Shown here in pieces: positions 54,782 through 64,000 of a DNA stretch of 64,000 nt (positions are counted from its first letter, which is position 1; every line of letters starts with the position of its first letter). The position numbers were made by a program, and so were the translations under genes. Below the pieces are notes generated by a model. The model was not told the origin of the DNA, searched no databases, and saw only the letters and a program-made list of their open reading frames with translations. The DNA comes from Spongiibacteraceae bacterium (GTDB taxonomy: Bacteria; Pseudomonadota; Gammaproteobacteria; Pseudomonadales; Dasaniaceae), in assembly GCA_028280715.1 (NCBI GenBank), contig JANQLG010000047.1, forward strand, positions 1 to 64,000, given 5' to 3'.

Positions 54782-55996
54782 ATGTCGATTCAACCAATGC
54801 CGGTTAAACCAAAATCTATTCAAATAGGAACACCACTAAGTTTAACTGCCAAAAAAGTCATGCTTTGCGGCTGCGGTGAATTAGGTAAAGAAGTTGTTAT
54901 TGAATTGCAGCGATTCGGTGTGGAAGTAATTGCAGTAGATCGCTATGCCAATGCTCCTGCAATGCAAGTGGCACACCGATCTTATGTCATTAGCATGTTA
55001 GATGGGCAAGCATTGCGTGAAATCGTTGAGCGGGAAAAACCGAATTTAATTGTGCCGGAAATTGAGGCCATTGCCACTGATACTTTAGTGGAGTTGGAGC
55101 AGGAGGGCTTTACGGTTATTCCCACTGCCAAGGCAACAAAACTCACCATGAATCGCGAAGGCATTCGCCGTCTGGCAGTGGAAGAGTTGGATTTAACAAC
55201 CAGCACCTATCAATTTGCAGACAGCAAAGAGGACTATTTAGCGGCAATTGATGTTATTGGCCTGCCCTGTCTTATCAAGCCCATCATGAGTTCTTCCGGT
55301 AAAGGTCAATCGATGGTGCGCAGTGAAAGCGACATTGATACCGCTTGGGATTATGCACAACAGGGCGGTCGTGCTGGTAAAGGCAAAGTAATAGTCGAAG
55401 GCTTTGTTGATTTTGATTACGAAATTACATTGCTAACAGTACGCCATCGGGATGGTACATCGTTTTGTGCGCCCATCGGTCATCGCCAGGAGGGAGGAGA
55501 TTATCAGGAATCCTGGCAACCACAGCTAATGCCTGACACCGTGTTACAGGCGGCACAAGCTATGGCAGAAAAAATTACCTCTGCGCTAGGTGGTAACGGT
55601 TTGTTTGGTGTTGAGTTGTTTATTAAAGGAGATGAAGTCATTTTCAGTGAAGTATCACCACGTCCACACGATACTGGATTGGTGACATTAATTTCACAGG
55701 ATCTTTCAGAGTTTGCTTTGCACGCGCGTGCAATTCTAGGATTACCCATACCACAAATAAAACAGTTAGGGCCAAGTGCTTCCAGTGTCATTTTGGTATC
55801 AGGTGAAAGTCAAAATGTTGAATTTGGTAATTTAGAAGAAGCCTTAGCTGAACCAGATACCCAGTTGCGATTATTCGGTAAACCTGAAGTTGCTGGCTCT
55901 CGTCGGATGGGGGTGGCATTAGCTCAGGGTGATAATATTGAACAGGCTCGAGATAAAGCGAATAAATGTTCCAGTGCCGTTAATGTTAAATTGTAA
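54782..55996 (+). CDS. purT: formate-dependent phosphoribosylglycinamide formyltransferase (GAR transformylase 2)
   Basis: A 404-residue ATP-grasp enzyme using formate and ATP to formylate GAR in purine synthesis. The N-terminal part has [29 protein letters not shown]. The ATP-grasp part has [32 protein letters not shown] and [14 protein letters not shown]. The length matches PurT (about 392-400). It is alone with its own 167-base upstream gap, in which I found no PurR-type operator. Formate may come partly from frmB. Confidence 0.97.
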   Translation: MSIQPMPVKPKSIQIGTPLSLTAKKVMLCGCGELGKEVVIELQRFGVEVIAVDRYANAPAMQVAHRSYVISMLDGQALREIVEREKPNLIVPEIEAIATDTLVELEQEGFTVIPTAKATKLTMNREGIRRLAVEELDLTTSTYQFADSKEDYLAAIDVIGLPCLIKPIMSSSGKGQSMVRSESDIDTAWDYAQQGGRAGKGKVIVEGFVDFDYEITLLTVRHRDGTSFCAPIGHRQEGGDYQESWQPQLMPDTVLQAAQAMAEKITSALGGNGLFGVELFIKGDEVIFSEVSPRPHDTGLVTLISQDLSEFALHARAILGLPIPQIKQLGPSASSVILVSGESQNVEFGNLEEALAEPDTQLRLFGKPEVAGSRRMGVALAQGDNIEQARDKANKCSSAVNVKL

Positions 55997-56028
55997 AATA
56001 TGCAACCAATGTCAACCGAAACGCCAAA

Positions 56029-56433
56029 ATGAATATGCAAATTGAAATGGGGAAAAAGCTACTCCAACATATTGGACGAGGTTTGCTGGGCCTATATTTT
56101 ATTATCCCCGGAGTTTTCAAAATTACAGGTTGGAGTGGCACAGTAGAATATATGGCTGCTCATAATGTTCCATTGATAACCCTATTGCTGGTTATAACCA
56201 TTTTTATACAAATAGGAGGAGGCGTCAGTTTACTGATTGGCTATCGCGCGCAATTAATGGCGTTCTTATTAGCGGTACTGACTTTGTCAATCAGTGTGTT
56301 TATGCATGATTTCTGGAATATGAAGCAGGGCATGGAGCGGGCTCATGAAATGCAAAACTTTATAAAAAATCTCGCCATTATGGCCGGGCTTATGTATGTG
56401 GCCGGTGTAACAGTGAAAAAGGAAACAAAATAG
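56029..56433 (+). CDS. DoxX family membrane protein
   Basis: A 134-residue protein with four hydrophobic helices. GLLGLYFIIPGVFKITGW and the later FMHDFW and NFIKNLAIMAGLMYV fit the DoxX/DoxD family. Some members act in sulfur or thiol redox chemistry. The role here is unknown. It starts 32 bases after purT. Confidence 0.85.
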   Translation: MNMQIEMGKKLLQHIGRGLLGLYFIIPGVFKITGWSGTVEYMAAHNVPLITLLLVITIFIQIGGGVSLLIGYRAQLMAFLLAVLTLSISVFMHDFWNMKQGMERAHEMQNFIKNLAIMAGLMYVAGVTVKKETK

Positions 56434-56511
56434 TTGGCGAGGTATCAAAAAATATTTAACTCGTAAGACTATTAAATACACTGTTAAATTTTACTTAAGA
56501 GAATTAAGTCA

Positions 56512-57369
56512 TTGATCTACTCATCAGGTCTTCACAATAATACTTCGACTGGCCAAAAAATGGTTGAATCCAGTTGGCTGGATGTACATTTTCAGGCCTC
56601 AAAAACTGAATATGAAGCAATGTTGCAATCTGCAGGCATGCAGCCTGGATGGAAAGTATTGGATGCTGGTGCGGGCAGTGGTAGCTATTTACCACTACTC
56701 AGCCATTTGGTTGGCGCGCAGGGTACTATTAGTGCACTCGATCTTGCTGAAGAAAATGTCGCTGCAATGAAACAACGGTTAGGCCAGTCTACGTTCTGTT
56801 GTCCAGTTGAAGTTTTTCAAGGGTCATTGCTCGATCTACCCTTTGAAGATAATTGCTTTGATGCGATTTGGTGTGCCAACACGGTTCAATATTTCAAGGC
56901 AACACAACTGGAAGAAATTCTTGATGAATTTAAAAGAGTATTAAAACCTGGTGGGTTACTGGCAATGAAGGAGTTTGATGATGTCGGTTTGCACTTTGGT
57001 CCATTTGATCCAGTTTTAAAATGGCATCTTCTCGAAGCATTGCAGAATAGTGATTTGTTGTTGGGTGCAGGTGCTCTGTTTACTGTTGATCTTGGTAGTT
57101 ATTTGCTTGCAGCTGATTTTAATGACGTTCGTTTTAAAACCTTTGTTGGAGACTTTCAGCATCCACTTCAGCCTGTACAAAAGGAGTTTCTCGCATCAGC
57201 TTTACAGCTCTATTATTCATTAGCGGAGCAAGTTGATTTGCCGGACAAGGAATTGGCAATATGGAGACAAAAATTGGGTAATCAAGATAACGAGGATTAT
57301 CTTCTCAACCAACCTGATTTTTACTTTCGGGAAGTGCATGGTCTAGTGACAGGTATTTTCCCCCATTAA
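56512..57369 (+). CDS. class I SAM-dependent methyltransferase
   Basis: A 285-residue enzyme. The SAM-binding motif VLDAGAGSGSYLPLL is at about 50-64. LDLAEENVAAMK follows, and CANTVQYF and RVLKPGGLLAMKEFD complete the Rossmann-type set. The substrate cannot be read. The TTG at 56512 is the only start that keeps the whole N-terminus, and the ribosome site there is weak. Confidence 0.9.
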   Translation: MIYSSGLHNNTSTGQKMVESSWLDVHFQASKTEYEAMLQSAGMQPGWKVLDAGAGSGSYLPLLSHLVGAQGTISALDLAEENVAAMKQRLGQSTFCCPVEVFQGSLLDLPFEDNCFDAIWCANTVQYFKATQLEEILDEFKRVLKPGGLLAMKEFDDVGLHFGPFDPVLKWHLLEALQNSDLLLGAGALFTVDLGSYLLAADFNDVRFKTFVGDFQHPLQPVQKEFLASALQLYYSLAEQVDLPDKELAIWRQKLGNQDNEDYLLNQPDFYFREVHGLVTGIFPH

Positions 57370-57423
57370 AAGTTGTATTCATGTATTATCATTACACAAA
57401 TAGCTAATCATTGTTTCGGAATT

Positions 57424-57651
57424 ATGAATATAGTTAACGTTGTTTCCAGGCGCTACAAGACTACCTTGCGTGAAAAAGCGATAAAGCGAGCAGAAACTCG
57501 TATTATCCTTGCAGGAAAAACACCTGAGGAATTCAAACATGAGGATTTGGAGATTGTTGTTCAGGAAGAGGAGGAAAAAATCAAATCTGAAATTAAGGAA
57601 AAAGGTTTATTAGCGATGCTTGCTTTGTTGGGTCTGAGTTGGTTTGGATAA
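57424..57651 (+). CDS. conserved small protein with charged helix and hydrophobic end
   Basis: A 75-residue protein, MNIVNVVSRRYKTTLREKAI and onward, with a Lys/Glu-rich helix and a short hydrophobic C-terminus (LLAMLALLGLSWFG). I chose the ATG at 57424, since the longer frame from 57373 begins in non-typical sequence. It ends one base before the next start, so the two are coupled. The family is not recognised. Confidence 0.65.
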   Translation: MNIVNVVSRRYKTTLREKAIKRAETRIILAGKTPEEFKHEDLEIVVQEEEEKIKSEIKEKGLLAMLALLGLSWFG

Positions 57652-58107
57652 ATGATTAAGAACCTATTTCGTATAACACTGGCAAGCTATATTTGGAAGC
57701 AATATAAAGCCATCATAATATCAACACTGATTTTATTTGTGTATTTTTGGCTAGTTGGCAAATTACATGCGGATTTTATTAGTTATAGTGAATTAAACAA
57801 TGATAAACGTTATATAGGTGCATCATTCATCGTTAAATGGTTGTTATTTATTTTTGGTGTGATTTTTTATTTCTTTGTCAACGTTCGATATAGTGATAGT
57901 AAAGGAAATAAACAAGGCAAGGAAGACAAGTACGGCAAGGAAAATCCAGAGAGTTCTATCAATACATTTGGAATAAATAAAAATAATTCACCAGATCTTC
58001 AATCAAATACGAAATCGCCCACCTCAAAAGATCCGTTTGAAGAAATTCGACGGAAGAATAAATTAAAATCGTCGGCCGATATTATTATCGAAAAAAATAA
58101 AAAATGA
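57652..58107 (+). CDS. two-helix membrane protein of unknown function
   Basis: A 151-residue protein with two membrane segments (about 21-42 and 62-82) and a polar Lys/Asn/Ser-rich cytoplasmic or periplasmic tail. It starts right after the previous stop. The tail looks disordered. I do not recognise it. It faces the signalling operon on the other strand. Confidence 0.65.
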   Translation: MIKNLFRITLASYIWKQYKAIIISTLILFVYFWLVGKLHADFISYSELNNDKRYIGASFIVKWLLFIFGVIFYFFVNVRYSDSKGNKQGKEDKYGKENPESSINTFGINKNNSPDLQSNTKSPTSKDPFEEIRRKNKLKSSADIIIEKNKK

Positions 58108-58145
58108 TTTAATAGATATAACATCATATATTATTATCTTGATTT

Positions 58146-59936
58146 TTAAATCAAGATAGTTTCACCATCATTGTTACGCAATGACTGACAAAGTAATTCA
58201 TCTATTGGTGTTGGCTTGGATAGATAAAAGCCTTGTAGAAAATCACAACCCAGCTGTTCTAAAATCGTCAGTTCTTCTTTTCGTTCAATACCTTCGGCGA
58301 CAACTTTCATATTCAGCCGGTGGGCCATTTCAATAATTCCAGCAGTTAGCGCCTGATTGCGTGTGTTTTTATCAATATGATCGACGAGAAGGCGATCTAA
58401 TTTTAAATAATCAATGGGCATTGATAATAGATGTGTTATTGAAGAATAGCCGGTGCCAAAATCATCTAATGCGACACAAAACCCATCATCTCGTAACATA
58501 GTAATTTGTTCGCTACATTGATCGGCATTTTTAACCATTTCACGTTCTGTTAATTCTAAACATAACAGTTGTGGTGAAATGTCATAGTCATCTAACCAAA
58601 TTAGCAATTGTTTACGAAACGAAGGATTGGTGAGCTGTGATGCTGTTACATTAATATTGATTCTTTCAACATCATGACCAATATCCACTAATGCTCGAAT
58701 AATACTTTTTGATTTTTTAAGTACAATATTTGTCAGTTCATTGATGATGGGACTATTTTCAATAACGGGTATAAATTCTTTGGCGCTAATATAACCAAGA
58801 GCGGGTGAATGCCAGCGCAGTAAGGCTTCAGCATGAAAGGGAGCCGGGCCGGATAAAGAATGTATGGGTTGAAATAAAACATCCAATTCGTTATTGCTTA
58901 ATGCATTGCCAATTTGTGATTCAATTTCAAGATTACGGGTATAAATAGCGCCCATTTGAGTGGTAAAAAAGCATACAGGTACATGTCGTTTAACCTTTGC
59001 TTCGTACATTGCACAGTCTGCCTGTTTTAGCAAAGAGTTTACATTATTAGCATCGGGGTAAAAGGCAACGCCAATAGAGGTGCTGCTCAATAATTTATGA
59101 GACTCAACAATGAAGGGCTCTTCAAAAGTTTCCAGTAGTCGATTGACTAAACTATAAACTTCACTTTTGCTTTCCAGTAGATCAGTGATTATGACAAATT
59201 CATCACCGCCGAGCCGGGCAATAAAATCGGTTTCTCGAGCAATGTCTTTGGTACGGTTGGCTACCTGACGTAACAGTGCATCGCCCGTAGCATGGCCAAA
59301 GTTATCATTGACCTTTTTAAAATTGTTTAAATCAAAATAGAGTAGGGCAACCTGCTTGTTAGACCGTGCTGCTCGATACAACATTTTAGTAGCGGCGCAT
59401 TCAAAATAGGCTCTATTGGGTAGAGAAGTTAAAAAATCATGTCGAGCCATTTTTTCCAACTGATGATTTCTGTCAGCGGAATCGTCGAGGGCTTTTTTTA
59501 ATTTTAGTTCGATACTTTTACGTTCCTGCGCATAACGCAGGCTTCGAGATAACACCTCAGGGGTGACATTGTTTTTTGTTAAGTAGTCCTGGGCACCACG
59601 TTTTAATGCTTCAACAGCAACCGAGAGATCATCTTGCCCGGTTAATACGACAATCGGCAGTTCGGGGAAATGGCAGCCGAGCTGGCTTACATTATCGATA
59701 CCTGATCGATCAGGTAGATTCATATCCAGGATAAGCGCTTCAAAAGTACCATTAGCCAGTGCTGTTTGTATTTTCTCAAATCGATCAACACAAACGACAG
59801 CGTATTCTTCATCAAAGGCTTGAGCGAGCATTTGTTTGACTAACTCTGCATCAGCAGGATCGTCTTCGGCCATTAAATACACCCGAGATATATCCTGTGA
59901 AATCGGAGTTAATGATACCGCGTTACTGGTGCTCAT
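58146..59936 (-). CDS. response regulator with GGDEF and EAL domains
   Basis: A 596-residue c-di-GMP enzyme. The receiver at 15-130 has its phospho-Asp at 71 (ILDMNLPDRSG). The GGDEF domain has GGDEF at 243-247 and the inhibitory RETD five residues before it. The EAL domain has EALLRW at 370-375 and LDDFGTGYSS. Both active sites look complete, so it could make and destroy c-di-GMP. It is the last gene of the operon. A short hairpin (CTTGATTT/AAATCAAG, 58138-58155) overlaps its stop. Confidence 0.95.
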   Translation of the reverse strand: MSTSNAVSLTPISQDISRVYLMAEDDPADAELVKQMLAQAFDEEYAVVCVDRFEKIQTALANGTFEALILDMNLPDRSGIDNVSQLGCHFPELPIVVLTGQDDLSVAVEALKRGAQDYLTKNNVTPEVLSRSLRYAQERKSIELKLKKALDDSADRNHQLEKMARHDFLTSLPNRAYFECAATKMLYRAARSNKQVALLYFDLNNFKKVNDNFGHATGDALLRQVANRTKDIARETDFIARLGGDEFVIITDLLESKSEVYSLVNRLLETFEEPFIVESHKLLSSTSIGVAFYPDANNVNSLLKQADCAMYEAKVKRHVPVCFFTTQMGAIYTRNLEIESQIGNALSNNELDVLFQPIHSLSGPAPFHAEALLRWHSPALGYISAKEFIPVIENSPIINELTNIVLKKSKSIIRALVDIGHDVERININVTASQLTNPSFRKQLLIWLDDYDISPQLLCLELTEREMVKNADQCSEQITMLRDDGFCVALDDFGTGYSSITHLLSMPIDYLKLDRLLVDHIDKNTRNQALTAGIIEMAHRLNMKVVAEGIERKEELTILEQLGCDFLQGFYLSKPTPIDELLCQSLRNNDGETILI

Positions 59937-59953
59937 AATTAATCCTCACTGTG

Positions 59954-60670
59954 TCATCCATCATGGTTGAATTCATAATTTACCGCTAGTCCGCCAATTG
60001 ACGACTGATTAAAACTTAATAAACCGCCATGTAGTTGCGCAACTCGATCGCAGTAGGCTAAGCCCATACCAATACCTGGATAGTCTTGTTCGCTCCACCC
60101 CCGCATAAATGGACGAGTTAGATTCAATCGCTGCTCAGAGGAAGCGCCTATACCATTATCTTCAATAATAATACGGGTGATGTTGTTGATCTTTTCCGAG
60201 TAAATATGGATATATGGAATATGCGCAGAGTCACTTAGAGGTTGATAAAGAAAAGCATTATCGATGATGCAGCTAAAGAATAAATACCAATGATTATAGC
60301 TACCGACAATGTCAGGAAGCGGTGATGTCACTTTGCATAGGCTAGAGGTATCCGCGTCATAATGACGTGGTAAATGTTTTCTTAGTTGTTCTTCAACGAC
60401 TGTCGATACCAATTGATTTAATACAATAGACTTTGGTGTATCCATTTGAGTAGCCAGGCGAGAATAACGCAATAGTGCATCTATCATCGCCTGGCCTTTT
60501 TCACCACTGTGTTGTACGAGCTGTAGCCAGTAGCGTTCAGTTTCGTCTAGCCGGCCGTCTAAACGTGTTTGCAATAGCTCACTAAAGCGTACCACTGACC
60601 GCAATGGTGCTCCCATGTCATGCGAAATTCCATACACTATTTGTTGCAGGGATTCCTGCTCGCGATTCAT
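59954..60670 (-). CDS. soluble histidine kinase
   Basis: A 238-residue kinase with no membrane segment. The dimerisation helix carries His17 in GISHDMGAPLRSVVRFSELL. The ATPase part has N box CIIDNAFLY, G1 EDNGIGAS and G2 GIGMGLAYCDRV. I start at the ATG at 60670, because GGGAGA is close upstream. The longer frame to 60739 would overlap the receiver gene before it. It probably phosphorylates or dephosphorylates the two receivers or the GGDEF-EAL protein. Confidence 0.9.
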   Translation of the reverse strand: MNREQESLQQIVYGISHDMGAPLRSVVRFSELLQTRLDGRLDETERYWLQLVQHSGEKGQAMIDALLRYSRLATQMDTPKSIVLNQLVSTVVEEQLRKHLPRHYDADTSSLCKVTSPLPDIVGSYNHWYLFFSCIIDNAFLYQPLSDSAHIPYIHIYSEKINNITRIIIEDNGIGASSEQRLNLTRPFMRGWSEQDYPGIGMGLAYCDRVAQLHGGLLSFNQSSIGGLAVNYEFNHDG

Positions 60671-60713
60671 GGTTGATCTCCCTTTGTTATCAAACACCAT
60701 TAATAGGAACTGC

Positions 60714-61145
60714 TTACAATTGATCCGGTAATCGAACAATATTGATCCAAAAGGATTCTATTACCTGCACAACATCCATAAAGGTTTCTAATTGAACAGG
60801 TTTGGTAACAAAACAATTGGCATGCAACTGATAACTTTCATCAATGTCTGCTGCTGCTTCAGAGCTGGATAGAATAATCACCGGAATACTTTTACGTAGT
60901 TCATCTTCTTTTAGTGCTTTTAAAATTTCTCTCCCTGACACCTTAGGCAAATTCAGATCTAACAGAATCATGTCGGGCAAGTTAGATTTTTCATGTTTGC
61001 CTCGCTGGAATAGGTAGTCCAGAGCTTCTTCACCATCCATTACCACCTGAAGTTTGTTGTTAATTTTTCCACTGTTGAGGGATTGTCGAGTAATTTCAAT
61101 ATCGCCAGGGTTATCTTCGATCAGTAGAATTTCTATTGCTTGCAT
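60714..61145 (-). CDS. stand-alone receiver (Rcp1-type response regulator) 2
   Basis: A 143-residue receiver with no output domain. EILLIEDNPGDIE begins it, phospho-Asp63 is in LLDLNLPKVSG, and the Lys is in VTKPV. It shares EDNPGDIE, DGEEA, LNLPKVSG and FW.. near the end with the next receiver, so it arose by tandem duplication. It acts by transfer of phosphate or by binding a partner. Confidence 0.92.
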   Translation of the reverse strand: MQAIEILLIEDNPGDIEITRQSLNSGKINNKLQVVMDGEEALDYLFQRGKHEKSNLPDMILLDLNLPKVSGREILKALKEDELRKSIPVIILSSSEAAADIDESYQLHANCFVTKPVQLETFMDVVQVIESFWINIVRLPDQL

Positions 61146-61146
61146 T

Positions 61147-61587
61147 TTAACAATAACTCCTATCGGCTGTTTGTTCTGAAGGAAGCTTTACAATGGTTAG
61201 CCAAAAATTCTCAATTGATTTCATTACCTCTAAAAATTTATTGATGTCGACGGGCTTGGTAATAAAGCTATTGGCATGTCCTTTGTAACTATTTGTGACA
61301 TCCGATTCCGATTCTGAAGATGTCAGCACTACAACGGGTATATTGCTTGATGCATCATTGCTACGAATGGCTTTTAGAACCTCAAAACCACTCACTTTAG
61401 GGAGATTGATATCCAGCAGAACTAAATCGGGAAGTTTTTCATCTCCATCAAAAAAGTTTATAGCCTCTTCGCCATCACTAATCACATTTAAACTGATAGC
61501 CATCCTTGCCTCATCAAAGCCTGCTTTAATCAGTTCAATATCCCCAGGATTATCTTCAATGAGTAAAATATCGATGATTTGCGTCAC
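61147..61587 (-). CDS. stand-alone receiver (Rcp1-type response regulator) 1
   Basis: A receiver of 146 residues from the GTG at 61587. AGGAGG lies eight bases before it, and a TTG one codon earlier is the other option. Phospho-Asp59 is in LLDINLPKVSG and the Lys is in ITKPVD. It starts immediately after the stop of the membrane kinase. Rcp1-type receivers commonly pair with phytochrome-like or PAS kinases with an E-P-V-R-type His motif, which that kinase has. Confidence 0.92.
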   Translation of the reverse strand: MTQIIDILLIEDNPGDIELIKAGFDEARMAISLNVISDGEEAINFFDGDEKLPDLVLLDINLPKVSGFEVLKAIRSNDASSNIPVVVLTSSESESDVTNSYKGHANSFITKPVDINKFLEVMKSIENFWLTIVKLPSEQTADRSYC

Positions 61588-61590
61588 CAA

Positions 61591-63765
61591 TCATTCCTCC
61601 TTTTCATAGAATGGTTCTGAATGTAATGTAGATATTTCTTCGGCAGGCCATCGCAAAATAAAAGTTGACCCACATTCCTCTTCCGATTGCACGCTAATCT
61701 CTGCATTATGCTGTTTGGCAATTTTCTTACAGATCGCTAATCCTATGCCGGTTCCCGGGAATTCGTTTTTTGCATGGAGGCGTTCGAAAATATCAAAAAT
61801 TTGTTGTTGATATTTGGGGTTGATACCAATGCCATTATCCTGAATCTGGATACGCCAATAGTCGCCTTCTTTTTCTGTTCGTAAAGAGACTGTAGGTGTC
61901 TGGTTGTTATTAAATTTGATGCCATTACTGACCAGGTTCAATAACAGTTGAAATATCTGTGATGGCACAGCAGTAAAAGTAGGTAGTGGATCATCCCACA
62001 AAAATAGGGCATTTTTTTCTTCTAATTTTTTTTCCAGTGTTTTATTCAGCTTTTCACAAACTTCGGATAGATTGACGAGTTCTCGTCGATCAACGGATTG
62101 TTCCAGGCGGCAAAACTGCAATATGTCGCTAATCATTTCTCGTGCTCTTTGAGCTCCGTCAGTCATATAGTGCAAGTATTCTTTGTCTTTTTCATCTAGT
62201 TTGCCTGTTAAACGTTTTTCTAGCAGTTCGCCAAAGCTTTGTACCATGCGAACAGGTTCTTGTAGATCATGTGAACAAACAAAGGCAAATCGTTCCAGTT
62301 GTTCATTGGATTGAGTTAAGTTAAAAATAGCTTTATCCATTTTTTCATTTTTCTGTTTTAAATCGTCAACGAAGTTTTTTCGCTCGCTAATATCGAGTAA
62401 AGAAACTAATGTGTGGTGCTTGCCTTCAAGTACGATAGGCCCCAAACCAATCTCTAGAGGAACGTGAGTGCCATCCCTGCAAACTCCCATCAAAAAGTCT
62501 ACTTCTGAAGCCATTTGACGGTTTCTCGGTTTTTGTTGGTATTTTTCGCGCAATGCTTTGTGATGTAGCCTGGTCTCGATCGGGACCAATGTATCGACAT
62601 TAAGCCCCGGCAGTTGGTCATTTAAGTAGCCAAATAATTTATGGGCATATTGATTAGCTCTGACGATGCAGCCATCGGCATTAACCAGTAATAAGCCAAC
62701 CGGTAGTAAGTCGTTAATCGTTTTCATCCGTTGCTCGGATTCGAGTAGAGATTGATTTAGCTCTGCCATTATCTCTTGCTCTTTTTGTCGCTGTAGAAAA
62801 ATGGCTCGATAATCGAGTAAAAACCCTAAACAAGGCAGGGCATAACTAAGAATTTTCAAGCCGTGAGCAGCATTAAAAGCATGGTCAAAGAGCCGCTCTG
62901 AATTAAACGACATATAAGCTTCTGAAAATGTATTCGCTAATAAGCTGAAGAGTACGGTAACCGTTAAATAATTTTTGTGCTGTCGAAAAATTAGCCAGTA
63001 AAGTGGTAAACAAGCGGAAAATACTACTAGAGGAAATACATCATAGGGGCGTGTAATGAGGCCACCAGGAAATTGGGTCTGCGGTAATTGTTCACTTGAG
63101 GTTATCCAATTAGCCAGGATATAAACTGCGGCTGATAATATGACGGCTATAAATAAAATACCTCTGATCTCAATCGTGAGATGTCTGCGCTTACTTAACG
63201 CAATAAGTACGCCGCCAATAAGTAATACAATGGCATTGAAACTGCGTGAAAGTGTCCAAGTAAATGAGATAAGGTCTTGATTCTCTGCAGTGGCATTGAT
63301 AACGCGAGTTGCTGTCAGAGTATGCAATGCATCCATCATGCCGCTCATGACTAATGCCAGACCCAACAGTGGCGCAGTAATATCCCGGTTTGTGCTGTAG
63401 TGAAAAAAGGCTATTACTACGAAAACAAAGGCGATAACTACTGCTGTCCATTCTAATAAAGCATGATGTATTCCACCCCGCAGCACATAATGCATTTGAT
63501 CCATTAAGTGAGGAGTAGAGAGTTGTTGCTGTGTCAGTTGTGTAACATCAAATGAACTTGGGACGCTGGCCAGATTAAATGCCCATGGGTGAACTCCCCA
63601 CATATGGAGTAGCGGAAATAAGCAACAAATCAGAGTTACCGCCAATAACCATTGAGGAAATTCGAACGATGGTAGTTTTCTGATGCTGATATTAAACGAA
63701 GGGTGACGAGTAAGAATACTTACCGAATGATGGGCTGTGCTTTCCTCCAAAGCAACATTATTCAT
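61591..63765 (-). CDS. membrane histidine kinase with MASE3-like sensor and PAS domain
   Basis: A 724-residue kinase. About eight membrane helices at 38-320 include HHALLEWTAVVIAF and GMMDALHTL, features of the MASE3 sensor. A PAS domain lies at about 345-460. The phospho-accepting His499 is in VCSHDLQEPVRMVQSFGELL. The ATPase part has NLVSNGIKF, QDNGIGINP and GTGIGLAICKKI. The signal is unknown. It leads the operon that ends in the GGDEF-EAL protein. Confidence 0.92.
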   Translation of the reverse strand: MNNVALEESTAHHSVSILTRHPSFNISIRKLPSFEFPQWLLAVTLICCLFPLLHMWGVHPWAFNLASVPSSFDVTQLTQQQLSTPHLMDQMHYVLRGGIHHALLEWTAVVIAFVFVVIAFFHYSTNRDITAPLLGLALVMSGMMDALHTLTATRVINATAENQDLISFTWTLSRSFNAIVLLIGGVLIALSKRRHLTIEIRGILFIAVILSAAVYILANWITSSEQLPQTQFPGGLITRPYDVFPLVVFSACLPLYWLIFRQHKNYLTVTVLFSLLANTFSEAYMSFNSERLFDHAFNAAHGLKILSYALPCLGFLLDYRAIFLQRQKEQEIMAELNQSLLESEQRMKTINDLLPVGLLLVNADGCIVRANQYAHKLFGYLNDQLPGLNVDTLVPIETRLHHKALREKYQQKPRNRQMASEVDFLMGVCRDGTHVPLEIGLGPIVLEGKHHTLVSLLDISERKNFVDDLKQKNEKMDKAIFNLTQSNEQLERFAFVCSHDLQEPVRMVQSFGELLEKRLTGKLDEKDKEYLHYMTDGAQRAREMISDILQFCRLEQSVDRRELVNLSEVCEKLNKTLEKKLEEKNALFLWDDPLPTFTAVPSQIFQLLLNLVSNGIKFNNNQTPTVSLRTEKEGDYWRIQIQDNGIGINPKYQQQIFDIFERLHAKNEFPGTGIGLAICKKIAKQHNAEISVQSEEECGSTFILRWPAEEISTLHSEPFYEKEE

Positions 63766-63768
63766 TGT

Positions 63769-64000
63769 TTAAGCATTCCATTCATTAAACTGTTGGTTAA
63801 TTGCGGATAACAGATCGTATTCTGTTGATAACCAAAAACTTAAAGCAGCATAAGTAACACTGGTTTTTAGATGCTTTTTGAATAAATGGTCAATCCTTTG
63901 AAGCTTAATCGCCAGTATGTTCACTGATACGGTAATGCCTGATAAATCAGATGACATAGGGTGGCTTTTTTTGCTTGCCAGCCTGTCTTTGATCGATATT
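63769..64000 (-). CDS. C-terminal part of an unknown gene (cut by window edge)
   Basis: On the minus strand the frame stays open from the window edge to the stop at 63769-63771, three bases before the kinase gene. The part after the ATG at 63957 is 62 residues, ending AINQQFNEWNA. The close spacing suggests that it belongs to the same operon. It may be a whole small gene or the end of a larger one. I do not recognise it. Confidence 0.4.
   Translation of the reverse strand, partial: ISIKDRLASKKSHPMSSDLSGITVSVNILAIKLQRIDHLFKKHLKTSVTYAALSFWLSTEYDLLSAINQQFNEWNA

Overview
This window is the replication-origin neighbourhood of a gammaproteobacterial chromosome (moderate G+C, many TTG/GTG starts). 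The block gyrB-recF-dnaN-dnaA / rpmH-rnpA-yidD-yidC-mnmE-mnmG-rsmG-parA-parB-atpIBEFHAGDC-glmUS, together with a fpr/LysR (finR-type) pair, points to a marine Cellvibrionales- or Pseudomonas-related lineage. The genus cannot be fixed from the sequence. I see no rRNA, tRNA, insertion sequence, prophage or CRISPR array.

Layout. 1-1.7 kb: end of glutathione-dependent formaldehyde oxidation (frmA end, frmB) and a small STAS-like protein. 1.7-6 kb: fadD-type acyl-CoA synthetase and a KAP-family P-loop NTPase. 6.2-12.4 kb: gyrB, recF, dnaN, dnaA on the minus strand, with two parS sites inside recF. 12.4-17.7 kb: rpmH to mnmE on the plus strand, bounded by two intergenic regions that both carry DnaA boxes. 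17.7-22.1 kb: mnmG, rsmG, parA, parB. 22.3-29.75 kb: the complete F1Fo ATP synthase operon, with a strong promoter and a terminator. 29.8-33 kb: glmU and glmS, cell-wall amino sugar synthesis. 33-34.6 kb: an arsenate reductase beside a MIP channel, then an SMI1/KNR4 protein. 34.6-36.7 kb: DUF2970, fpr and the divergent LysR gene. 36.9-44.3 kb: chemoreceptor, GspA/GspB-type secretion assembly pair, DUF1330, diguanylate cyclase, MFS transporter. 44.4-58.1 kb: accessory and housekeeping mix, including a TetR-controlled glutathione transferase operon, a prepilin, a c5-like cytochrome lacking the usual Met ligand, purT, DoxX and a methyltransferase. 58.1-64 kb: a minus-strand signalling operon of two histidine kinases, two stand-alone receivers and a REC-GGDEF-EAL protein.

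How the parts work together. DnaA, the DnaA-box clusters, the parS sites and ParA/ParB form the initiation and segregation module. Hand counts of G and C suggest that the strand-composition switch lies near the mnmE-mnmG gap rather than at dnaA-rpmH, so the functional origin may be the E. coli-like, mnmG-adjacent one. The clearest local regulatory architecture is the gst promoter at 49.1 kb: two near-identical palindromes of the form AGAC-N6-GTCT, one filling the -35/-10 spacer and one over the start site, beside a divergent TetR gene whose own start is overlapped by a small upstream ORF.

Most start sites follow the Shine-Dalgarno signals named in each entry. Assignments rest on reading motifs and gene order; no database search was possible.
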